NCBI GenBank assembly: GCA_020809705.1
Contig: CP085827.1
Span: 1,488,001 to 1,552,000 of the forward strand
Length of the DNA stretch: 64,000 bases
Source of the DNA: Calonectria ilicicola
Taxonomy: Eukaryota > Ascomycota > Sordariomycetes > Hypocreales > Nectriaceae
Reading direction: 5' to 3'
Shown here piece by piece: positions 32,229-41,337 of this stretch (the stretch's first letter is position 1; each line of letters begins with the position of its first letter). Below the pieces are notes generated by a model. The model ran no database searches and had not been told where the DNA came from. It worked only from the letters and a program-made list of their open reading frames with translations. Both the position numbers and the translations under genes were made by a program.

Positions 32229-34154
32229 ATGGAGTCTTCGACTAACTGGGAGGCTCTTGGAAATGGGGAAACTGAGACCGTTCCCGATTTGAATGGAGCC
32301 AGTGTTTTACCTGCATCCGATAGCAGAGTGACACTGGTCGCATCTGATACTGTCGGCGAATCGGAAATAATCAACGGCCAAAACAAGACACTTCGTTCTC
32401 CCAATTCACTTGAACGGCTTTTATCTTTTTTTGACGACCTTTGGGCTGCATACAAGAAGAAAACATGGAGCATGTACCTGTTTCTCGTCGCTGGGGCAGC
32501 ATTTTCTCTCAGTCATCATTTCTTTTATTTACACTACAACACAAAAGAGGCCAAGAACCAAGTTCTTGTTCTTCGCTACGGCACTATCCTTGCATTTTGT
32601 GCCAAGGCGAGCTTTGGATCTGCAGTCATCCTGGCCCGGCGACAGAGGGTATGGATGGTTGTCCGCCAAAGAACGGTTCGTCTCAGAACTATGGACTCTA
32701 TCTTTACTGCAGCTGAGGATATCACTGCCCTACTACACTGGGACGCGATCAAAAGAGCAAAGGTGGCATCATGTCTTGCTCTCTATATTTGGATGTCCCC
32801 CTTGATTGTGATTTTCGCCGCCAATTCGCTTTCCGTTGTTGGTGGCACAATTCAAGTCTCTGCGTTCTGCCCCGAAGCGCGTACCCTCAACTTCTCACTT
32901 GAGGAAACTCTAAACTGGAGAGATGCGGTCCAGATCAATGGGGGGTGGGCAAAGTCTCTTTCTGTCTGGAAACCAACAGCATTGTACAACGAATCTACCG
33001 CTGATCACCCCGACTCGTTTGACTATTATGCTGGCGAAAGCAAAAAGTGTGGCATGTTAGTCCGGAGGCTCGCATACTCTCAGCAGGCTGTGGTTCGAGA
33101 AAACTCTGGCAAAGAGATCTGCACTGTAAATTGGAATTGCTCCTATGTTGTTGATTTCACTGCACCCGGATATAAATGCGAAGAACTCCAATCCGGTATT
33201 CATTCTGAACCCAGAAAACTGGGAAACTCTTCAGCGCCTTTTGGAACAAGCAACATCATGTCAGATAGCCATTACTCCTATTATGCCAGGACAGACTTAG
33301 GCGAATACGGACCCCAGTTGCGGGATGCTGCATCTGGTCCTCCTTATCCGGAGAACCTGGGAGCTTTTCGAACCGAGCCACTTATTTGGATCGGATACGG
33401 CACTATAAACGATTCCGCTATATTAATGCCTTCTGATAGGATAATCCCAGGATGGAATAGTACTTATAATCCAATTATCATTGGGTGCGAGCACTATGAA
33501 ACGAGATACAAGGTCAAATTTAATTACGTCAATGGTATTCAGAGTCACATTATAAAAGACCGACAATACTTGAGAAGAATCGTTGACACAACTTATATTG
33601 CTAACGAGACGTCTGACGATGGTACTTTGGATCCTACCGTAGCATTCCCTCAGAGCAATTACATCTACCCAACTGATATCGGAAAGTACCGGCGAACTGC
33701 TGCATATCATTCACTTGGTAGGGTGTTCAGATCCGTGCTTAACGGCTCGATTACAGCTCAGGATGCCGAACCGGACACAGAAGCTATCATTACTAAGCTT
33801 ATTGCCCCTTCGTATTTCCCCAAAAGAAATCTACACAAACAAATAGTGGAAATGTATGAGGAAGTCTTGATTTCCCTACTGTCAGATCCTTCTTTTGTTG
33901 TGGTTACATGGGCCAACAACGCCACATTCTCCTCTGGGATTGGCCTTGGTGGCGAGAAAACAAATTATCCGTGTATTCGCTTCAGATCCACCACTTTCTT
34001 CAAATATAACTTCGCCCAGTTGAGCATTATATATGCAATCAGCATTTCGCTTGCATTCATTGGAGTAATTTTGGGTGCACTTCAAGAAGGAGCGATGCGC
34101 GATGTAAAACCTTCGTCTATTATTGAGGCAGCAAGAGAACAGGGCTTGGCTTAG
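32229..34154 (+). CDS. Fungal four-helix membrane protein with large extracellular domain, C-terminus truncated
   Basis: Open frame of 641 residues from ATG 32229, chosen because the longer upstream frame adds a non-conserved leader. Layout: a soluble N-terminus of ~75 residues; three membrane segments (around MYLFLVAGAAFSLSHHFFY, ILAFCAKASFGSAVI and ALYIWMSPLIVIFAA); a ~400-residue loop rich in Cys and N-glycosylation sites (for example NWNCSY, NSTYNP), probably outside the cell; and a last helix (LSIIYAISISLAFIGVILGA). This matches a common uncharacterised fungal plasma-membrane family, sometimes loosely labelled formylmethionine deformylase-like. No function is known. The frame ends at a TAG at 34152-34154, while coding-like sequence continues in the same frame (see the next entry), so a ~60-residue cytoplasmic tail appears to have been lost. 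Confidence 0.8.
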   Translation: MESSTNWEALGNGETETVPDLNGASVLPASDSRVTLVASDTVGESEIINGQNKTLRSPNSLERLLSFFDDLWAAYKKKTWSMYLFLVAGAAFSLSHHFFYLHYNTKEAKNQVLVLRYGTILAFCAKASFGSAVILARRQRVWMVVRQRTVRLRTMDSIFTAAEDITALLHWDAIKRAKVASCLALYIWMSPLIVIFAANSLSVVGGTIQVSAFCPEARTLNFSLEETLNWRDAVQINGGWAKSLSVWKPTALYNESTADHPDSFDYYAGESKKCGMLVRRLAYSQQAVVRENSGKEICTVNWNCSYVVDFTAPGYKCEELQSGIHSEPRKLGNSSAPFGTSNIMSDSHYSYYARTDLGEYGPQLRDAASGPPYPENLGAFRTEPLIWIGYGTINDSAILMPSDRIIPGWNSTYNPIIIGCEHYETRYKVKFNYVNGIQSHIIKDRQYLRRIVDTTYIANETSDDGTLDPTVAFPQSNYIYPTDIGKYRRTAAYHSLGRVFRSVLNGSITAQDAEPDTEAIITKLIAPSYFPKRNLHKQIVEMYEEVLISLLSDPSFVVVTWANNATFSSGIGLGGEKTNYPCIRFRSTTFFKYNFAQLSIIYAISISLAFIGVILGALQEGAMRDVKPSSIIEAAREQGLA

Positions 34155-34379
34155 GTGCAGGTGAACGTTGGTGAGGAGATGAGGAGCTACAATATCGGAT
34201 TTGAACTAGTTCAGAGTCACGGTAGTGCTGTGCGTGGTCTTGGTTTAGAGGGGGAAGTATCGCAGGAGCGTCAACAATCACTGAGGGATCAATGGACGAA
34301 CAGAGCTAAGGGATTGATTCTCAGTAAGTAATATAATATCCTAACTTTTGTGTTGTCTAAAATAGTCGACCGCTTTTGA
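34155..34379 (+). pseudogene. Orphaned C-terminal tail of the membrane protein, in frame after TAG
   Basis: Directly after the TAG at 34152-34154 the same frame stays open for 56 codons, with sequences such as NVGEEMRSYNIGFELVQSHG, up to a consensus intron (GTAAGTAATA at 34324, CCTAAC branch site, AAATAG ending at 34365). A terminal exon ATCGACCGCTTTTGA then closes the frame. The length is a multiple of three. A clean last intron and exon beyond the stop argue that this was the original gene end. CAG to TAG by a single C-to-T change is the simplest explanation. Confidence 0.6.
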
Positions 34380-34767
34380 TAGTCTGAAAACTACCAAGCG
34401 AAAAAACTGTTTATGAGTCTGAACACCAACATGAGGCCCCATTGTTGATAGAGCCCCTGTGCTCGCTCCCATTCCCATTAATTCACTTTGGCTCGGTTTT
34501 CCAGCTGTGCGACAGAAGTGTAGATGTTATTTGAGACGAACCTAAAGAGAACAATCCGTTTCTATACTCATGACCGATCGCTGCTTTTGCTCAGGGTTCC
34601 CCAGGGTCGCTCAAGGTTAAGCAGGGCACACAGCCACCTTGGTACATCACATTTTCTATAACCCTAATTTTACGAGAGCAATCCTGCACGAGAACAAAAA
34701 CATGTTTATGGTTCACGATTTTGTCTGCTAAGTAAGGTATACTGTGCCAATCACCATCCGCCAGTCC

Positions 34768-35490
34768 TCACTGCCCCTCCAGCTCCTTATCCACAGCATC
34801 TGCCATATCCTTCAATGTATCAAATCTCCAGTTATACACGGGGTTTTCTCTGTTGCCCATAACAGCGCCTGGTCGCTCAATCCAGCTTGAGGTTATGCCC
34901 ATCTCCTTGGCTGGGCGGTGATCGTGAAATTGGCTTTGGGCTGTCTGCAGAACTTGAGCCTTCTTGATGCCGAACTTTCCCTCTGCCTCTCGAAGCATGT
35001 GGTGGAAATTCTGAAGGCTTGGCTTATAACTGCCCACATCCTGTGCAGTGATGATGAGGTCGAATGGAAATCCCTCCAATGGCCCACTGTTGCTGCCAGC
35101 AAATGACTCTCTGTCAACATTGGAGAGAACCACAAGCTTGTAGTTTTTAGAAAGGCGTTGCAATGCCTTGACAGTATCAGGAAATGTGGGCCATTTTCCA
35201 ATAGAGTCACCGTATGCCTTGTTCTCCTGCTCAGAAGGGGCAGGGAGACCCAGCTTGCCCGCGATAAGAGGGTGAATGGTTGTGAGAAGCTCCGAGTACT
35301 TCATGTCTGGTGTCTTAAGCTGCTGGGACACCTCAAACTCGGCGTGTGTTTCAAGTAGCTGTTTACGGGGGAAGTCGGCCCCATTGGCCTCGAGTAAGGG
35401 CTTCAATCCATTGATGACGCCCGTTTCCCAGTCAATCAAGGTACCGTAGACGTCAAAAGACAGAAGTCGGTAGTTGGTCAAGCGATCCAT
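34768..35490 (-). CDS. HAD-superfamily hydrolase, haloacid dehalogenase type II-like
   Basis: Intronless, 240 residues from ATG 35490; the longer open frame upstream is untranslated leader by comparison with family length. Motif I is SFDVYGTLIDW with the nucleophile Asp, motif II is VVLSNVD, the Lys of motif III is in GSYKP, and the motif IV region follows near LQTAQSQFHDH. This spacing is that of fungal L-2-haloacid dehalogenase-like proteins, most of which have unknown natural substrates (phosphate esters or haloacids). Cytosolic. Its upstream region carries the TGCCGGTG tandem array at 35823-35865. Confidence 0.87.
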   Translation of the reverse strand: MDRLTNYRLLSFDVYGTLIDWETGVINGLKPLLEANGADFPRKQLLETHAEFEVSQQLKTPDMKYSELLTTIHPLIAGKLGLPAPSEQENKAYGDSIGKWPTFPDTVKALQRLSKNYKLVVLSNVDRESFAGSNSGPLEGFPFDLIITAQDVGSYKPSLQNFHHMLREAEGKFGIKKAQVLQTAQSQFHDHRPAKEMGITSSWIERPGAVMGNRENPVYNWRFDTLKDMADAVDKELEGQ

Positions 35491-36401
35491 TTTATGAAGT
35501 TTAAGATCAAGAATGGTGATTGAGATATGTAAACAGGATGATGAGGTCTCTTGAATAAGGAATTCGAGCAGACTTAGGTAGGAATGATGGTGAGAGTGAG
35601 GAGGCAAGTTGTGTCTGCTTCCAGGTTCATATATACCGACAAGGCATGAAACATGATAAAGGCCATGACAAGCACGCCCTTCGGGTGGTCCTCCAATAGG
35701 CAAGATGAGTGGGGTACGGGCCGGTGAGAGTTGGGATGCAGTATTACATGAGCTCCAAATCTGGTATCTGTAGGTGTGGGTTGTGCATAATCTGCATCGC
35801 CATTGGCTCCCAGAAAAAAAGCTGCCGGTGTGCCGGTGTGCCGGTGCCGGCGAAACATGCCGGTGAACATGACTGATGACGAAATTGAACCTCACCTAGT
35901 GGCTTGCAACGGCATAAGAATATTTGATCTACCATCTCTAGCAATATTGTGAGCGAGTCAGCCAAAATGTTACCGAAAGAAATTGGTTCATTGTGGCAAA
36001 CTTACGCTGGTGTATCAGGTTTGACTATCGCAGTATGGTGGGTACTCTGAGCTAGCTATCAGAAAGGCTGCGTGATAAGGCGAGCAATTTTAAACCGCAT
36101 TGTTGAACAAACCGACCAATATCTCTTTTTCGGGTTTATTTTATTGGTGAATTTTAATGGGGATACAATCGTGTTACATCTTGGTAGCCTCTAAGAATAT
36201 CTTCGGGCGAGAGGTGACTAGTGTTAAGTGGCAAAAAATCGAGACATGACTTCTAACTAGGGTCATCGTTCGCGCGACGGTATCCGAATTGCAATTTTGG
36301 CTTATATCATGATCACACTACACATGGAAAAATCTTTATACTTGGACAACGCAAAATATATTTCATTTCTGTCCATCTCAGCCGCAATGCGCTGCACTAT
36401 C
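35491..36401. other. Intergenic region with HAD promoter and transporter 3' end
   Basis: No gene seen apart from the TGCCGGTG array. The open frame running on upstream of the HAD start (to 35895) has no homology I can recognise and is taken as leader. Confidence 0.5.
35823..35865. repeat. Tandem TGCCGGTG array
   Basis: Perfect 8-bp units TGCCGGTG at 35823-35830, 35831-35838 and 35839-35846, a variant TGCCGGCG at 35845-35852, and a further perfect copy at 35858-35865. The array lies about 335 bases upstream of the HAD hydrolase start. The same motif recurs upstream of the regulator at 25279 and of the acyltransferase at 30014. Confidence 0.75.
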
Positions 36402-38410
36402 TTATGCCTTCTCCAGATGCTCACAGTTGGATTCTTCCGCCTTGGCATCTCGCACCGCCTCTAATACACCAAGGCGTGTTGGGATGAACTTTCCCCGTAC
36501 ATTGTCCTGGGAAAAAAGTTCGTCCATGTCCTCAAGGGCGAGACCTGCAAGATTGTATGTTAGTAATTGCTTTGCATAAATTTTCAATCCGCTCATCAAC
36601 TTACCCTTGGTTTCCGGTACGAAGAACCAAGCAAAAACAACCATTGCAAAACAGAACGATCCATACACAAAGTATGTTCCAAATCCTCCTGATCCTAGCG
36701 TGGCAAACATGCTTGGTGTGGCCTTGGCAACGACAAAATTGAACAACCATTGGCTTGCAGTGGCCATACCCATCTGCAGGGCACGCATGCGCGCGGCGGG
36801 AATTTCCTATTAGATCGGTTAGTCTATCTTTTAATTAGTTATATCACCATTTCAACTTACAGAGCAGTATGTCCATACTACAGGACCCCATCCAAACTGG
36901 TAAACTGCGGCAAAGATGTAGATAGCGACAATGGCGATGTAACCTGGAGCAGTAGTCGCTTTGCCTGCAACTGGAGGATCGTAGCGGATGAAGAATCCGA
37001 CATAGAAAAGGGCCAAACCCTGAAATTAAAGACGCAGTTAGTACATTATTCTAGCCGCATGACATTGGAAATGCTGTCTGTGGAAATATCCTCACCTGTA
37101 CAATAGCGGTCCAAAGAAGACTCTTTCGTCGACCGAGAGAATCAGTGACAAAGACGATGAAGATGGCGCACGAGACCATCTTGACGATTCCATAGATTCC
37201 AGTAGCAAAGAGTCCAGCGGATGAGGAAGACATGCCGACACTCTTGAAGATGGTGGTGCTGTAGTAGGTCATGGCATTTGTTCCGGTTAAGTTGCTCCAC
37301 ATCATGAGGGTGATGCAAAGGAAGGTTCTGCGACGGTAAGATTTAACAGTGAAAGCCTCCTTAATGAGAGTCCACCCTGAGCTATTGGCAGCCAAGGCCC
37401 TCTCTTCCTCTAGCTGCGCAGAGATACCCTCCATCTCGCTCCGAATGTAAGGATGGTCGGGAGGAAGATTTCGCAGCTTAGACAATACTGCCAGGGCCTG
37501 TTCGGGGCTCTTCTGCGCCAGATAGCGAGGGGATTCATTGGCCATGAGCATTCCAAAGAACAAGAAGACGGCAGGAAGCGCTTGGAGGGACAATGGGATA
37601 ATGTACTGAGCGTGTCCTTTAACATGCAGAGAGCAACCATAATTGATCCAGAATGCAAGCTATAGTAGACGAATTAATATAGCCATCGTTTATTTGACAA
37701 AGGGATTCTCACAGTAAGTCCGGTGACAATGGAAAGCTGGTAGCAACCAGTAAGAAGACCACGAATACCTCTGGGAGCATTTTCTGAGACGTATAATGGG
37801 TTGACGGTGGATGCGATACCGACAGCGATACCCGTGACGAATCTGCCTAATGTTGAGCACTGGGAAACAGTCGCAAAAGATATGGGCGTATTACCTTCCA
37901 ACATACAAGGCTGCGAGATGACCACTCGCACCAGCTTGCATCGCAACGCCAATAAAGACAAACCAGGAGGCAACAATGAGTGAAAGGCGTCGACCGATTT
38001 TGTTCGCCATCCACATCGAAACGAGACATCCGAGAAAGGCGCCGGCCTGAATCACGGATACGATATTCGATTCCAGGTTCGCGCGGACGGTATCAGGTTT
38101 GTCATAGAGTCCGTACTGCCTATTCGAGGGAAGCGCGTTAGCAACAGCTGGGACCTTTTTTCTAGGACTTTTCTTTCTTACTTCTTGAACGTCTCCATGG
38201 AAAGAACTCCTCCGATGATTCCCATGTCCATTCCAAACAGGAGCGCGCCGCCGCATGCCTAATAAAACGCCCGCTAGTAAGCCTCTCAAGCTCAAGTGTA
38301 TCGATTCGCTCGATACTTACCACCAAACTGACCACGACGGTCCTCAGATTGTAGATTTCTGGGGGGTCCGTCAGGATGGACTCATTGCGCACAAACTTTT
38401 GCAAAAACAT
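36402..38410 (-). CDS. MFS sugar/quinate-type transporter
   Basis: Eight exons on the minus strand, start ATG 38410, stop at 36402-36404, with introns of 45-70 bases at about 38.3, 38.15, 37.87, 37.69, 37.06, 36.83 and 36.57 kb. Sugar-transporter family marks appear in order: [16 protein letters not shown] in helix 1, NKIGRR after helix 2, [10 protein letters not shown] before the central loop, [17 protein letters not shown] in helix 7, [10 protein letters not shown] after helix 8, and FVPETKG after helix 12. The helix 10-11 region contains QFGWGPVVW, close to fungal quinate and monosaccharide permeases. Twelve membrane helices are expected in the plasma membrane. It lies tail-on to the dioxygenase gene, with 1 kb between. 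The substrate cannot be named. Confidence 0.88.
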
Positions 38411-39414
38411 GGCTGCGGTGGGTGAATTGCGGTGAAGGAGTGCTGCTGCAGTGCCTGTTTGGAACGATTCCCGCAATATTCCTGTTTGCGATCGTTGGAT
38501 ATAAACGTTTCTCCCCACGGACTTTTTTAGGTTGACGGCAATAGACGGACAAGCTAAGGAGCGGAGGCGAGTCATGGCCAAGAGGCGACACGGCCGTCTA
38601 GCCCCTAAAGATCATGCGGTAAACACGCCTGGAATCTCGTTTACCCCACATTCTGGGTTGGCACATCGTGTTCCCCGCAAATGGTCAGCACGGAATCTGG
38701 GGTAAGGGAACTGGGGAAGTGGACCATGGCCTTGGGGGAGATGGTTATAGACGGGTAAATGACGCATCGTCACTCATGGAAATAGGCACGTGTGGAGTAG
38801 CCTCGGGCGGAATCCGATTATCCATCAATTAGATGCGGTCAATAAATCTGGAATCTCAAGATCTGATGGTGCCATTGGACAAGGCTTCATCTGATGTGGT
38901 GTGATCCACTCACCACCTCACGAGATGTGACAACTCCAAGACAGAGATGATGGGGCATGAAACATCTTTTCCCCAAATGTTTCCGAGGGGTTTAATTCAG
39001 AATTGTGTGGTTTCCTAGTTGGTAGAAGATCTACATAAAAATTATGCGGGAAAGTGAGGGCAAAGAAAGGGGAAGCGTGCTCGCCCCAGAACCCCAACAA
39101 ACCCCGTGCCGAGTGGCCACTGCGTACGTACAGACCTTGACCCCTAGTAAGTCGTACATAATTCCCATCATCCTATTGGACTGGTCGGATTTGATCACAA
39201 TCTCAGTCCACTTGTACATGTCGGGTCTATGATAAGCTATGCAGTCACATTGCCAGGGTTCATGTTAGGCCGTTAGATTCCACAATCAAGTCACGCAATA
39301 TACCCTGTTCATAACATGGTCATTTTTATTCATTCTGGCTACACTACATGAGCATTATTTCTACAGTGTGTCCGGTACCCTCAGCTGTTTAATAAATCCA
39401 CTATCATTTCTCAT
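38411..39414. other. Intergenic region, transporter promoter
   Basis: 1 kb without a supported gene. It contains several CCCC/GGGG-type motifs (for example GTTTACCCCACA, CTGGGGTAAGG, CTGGGGAAG near 38640-38720) that could be carbon-repressor (CreA, SYGGRG-like) sites upstream of the transporter; this is inference. Confidence 0.4.
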
Positions 39415-40595
39415 CTACAGGCCATCCAAAGGTCGGTACACCTTCATCCAGCGCTGTTGTCCAGTTAGCGTGGCGCGTCAAGATTACAGGAATTGGGGAA
39501 ACTTGCCGTGTCATAGGGCTTCTCGGGGTCGACAAATCTCACGTCTGTGGCCAAGCGGATCTTGTCGTTGGGGTCCTTGTTCTTGCAGCTGGCATGGACC
39601 ATGTAAGGGTTGTGGAAAATAATGTCACCGGCCTCGTACTCGGCAATAAGCCACTTTCGGCGGGCTTCCTTGCCGTAGGTCACGGTGTCACGGCTGAGGA
39701 AGCCACCGTCGTTCATGTTCTTGTTGAAGGCGCTAACACGCTCCTCATCAGTCAGGTTGCTCGCGTTGGCGGCAAAGTCGTCCTCAGTCTTCTTGCCAAT
39801 GTCAGTGGATCCTTCTAGGTACATCAAGCCACCAGCTTCCAGCGACACGGGGCCGATGGGGATCCAGGCAGTGAGACTTGTGGGTGGGCCCGCGCGGAGA
39901 TACATCTGGTCGAAATGGACGGGAGTAAGCTCGCTATTGGGGACGAAGGCACGGAACATGGTGCGCTGCAGCATGTGAGGGTTGGCCCAGCCAGTGAAGT
40001 AGCTGACAAAGTCTCTAAGCTCTTTGTTCTTGCAGAACTCAATGTAGAAGTCGGCTTCATGAGCGGATACCATGAGCTCGACATACTTGTCGCTCTGGGG
40101 ATCATCTTTTAGGCCAAAGAGACGGCGCAGGTTACCTGGGGGCAAGTACTTTCTGGTGTCGGCCCCAGAGTAAATACCATCTACAGGGTCTGAGCCCTCC
40201 TTGAGAAGGCCACTGGGCTCCATGTAAGAGAAGTAGTTTCGTCGGCACTCGAGCGAGGTCTCCTTGGAGATGCACCCCTTGATCTAGAGGAAATGGGTTA
40301 GTCGGTTTGGAGAAGACGATTACCACCGGCTCGCCATGCTTACAAAGAGGTAGCCATCGCGCTGAAATCGCTCGTGCATAATCTCAAGAGGGGTATCCTT
40401 GGAGGTAGGCTGCAGATAACCAATGGTCTCCGGGTCCATGGGCCCAAAGTTGGACTCGAGGCTCAGCGTGGCTGGGTCAGCAGGGTAATAGTTTCCATAG
40501 ATGTCATCTGCAGCCGGCTTGACGGTCTTGAGTTTGTCGACCGAGGGGGCAGACGACGACTCCAATGGCGGAGACTCGAGGCGACTAGGAGCCAT
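39415..40595 (-). CDS. Phytanoyl-CoA dioxygenase (PhyH) family enzyme
   Basis: Three exons (40344-40595, 39507-40283, 39415-39453) give 355 residues. Fe(II)/2-oxoglutarate ligands are visible: His and Asp in TPVHFDQMYLR and the distal His in NPYMVHASCKN; an Arg for 2-oxoglutarate follows in DVRFVD. Family members hydroxylate fatty acyl-CoAs or small molecules. The last intron has a GC donor (ACG|GCAAGT on the coding strand), a GCTAAC branch site and an ACAG acceptor. Splicing it gives the ending RWMKVYRPLDGL, which fits the family better than the unspliced ending LDAPR. No signal peptide or obvious peroxisomal tag at the C-terminus. It is divergent from the Zn2Cys6 gene at 41338 and could be its target. 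Confidence 0.88.
39454..39506 (-). other. Non-canonical GC-AG intron
   Basis: A 53-base phase-0 intron in the dioxygenase gene with donor GCAAGT instead of GTAAGT. The rest of the donor matches consensus, as expected for GC-AG introns. Branch-like GCTAAC and acceptor ACAG are present. Confidence 0.7.
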
Positions 40596-41337
40596 GATGA
40601 GGGGAAATTTGGAGGAGATGATTTGGAAAAAGAAGATGAGGAATTGAGGATGACCACACAGGTTCTTTTTTTTTTTAATGTGTTTGTGTCTGTGTCTAGT
40701 CTGATGCGGATGTAAATAAATGCCTGGAGATCAATCAGTGCTGACCATGATTGACGGCTGCTTGTCTTGTTTAAATATCTCGACAGTACAAGAACAGCGA
40801 CCGGACCGGATGATGCGACGAGAACATTGCCAAGGTGATTATTGGCCCGCCACGAGGCCCAAAGTGATGAATCAGGGCCAGTGGAGTCCAGCAGGAAGGG
40901 CTTCAGCGACGCTCTCTGCGATAATGCATCAGAGTGTCGTTGCCACCGTCTATAGCCGTCTACTGCCGGCACTGCCAGGGACTGCCCGCTGCTGCCCACT
41001 ACTACCATCCCCCCGCTCGCATCAGCCCCCGTCTGCCCATTGACGATGGGGTCGGCACAGCGCTACGGTCAGCGGACCAACGGCCATCTATAGCCGTCTA
41101 CTGCCAGCCCCGGAATTGGGGCGGGGAAGGCCCTTAGCTCCCCACAGTGGCGCATGCTGGCGATGCTTCAGGCCACTCCCGTGACCCGTAATGGCCCCAG
41201 ATGCAATCTTAGTCTGCTCTCCAACCCCGGATTTTCCACGTCAGTGCTGCCTCTCTCCCTTGCTTCACTCTCTCTCGGCTACAGTTCCAGTCTGCAGCCT
41301 AAATCGTTTCGTGTGTCTGTCTTTTTTTTTTTTTACC
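40596..41337. promoter_or_regulatory. Divergent promoter of dioxygenase and regulator, with 19-bp direct repeat
   Basis: The perfect direct repeat TCTATAGCCGTCTACTGCC occurs at 40949-40967 and 41087-41105, 138 bases apart, in the middle of the 742-base divergent region. Each copy contains a CCG. The first copy runs into TGCCGGCA (40964-40971). T-rich tracts flank both starts. These are candidate binding sites for the adjacent Zn2Cys6 protein. Confidence 0.5.

Noticed and set aside
35491..35895. Long N-terminal extension of the HAD hydrolase frame
   Set aside because: The extension has no motif, covers the repeat array and exceeds the family length; treated as leader.
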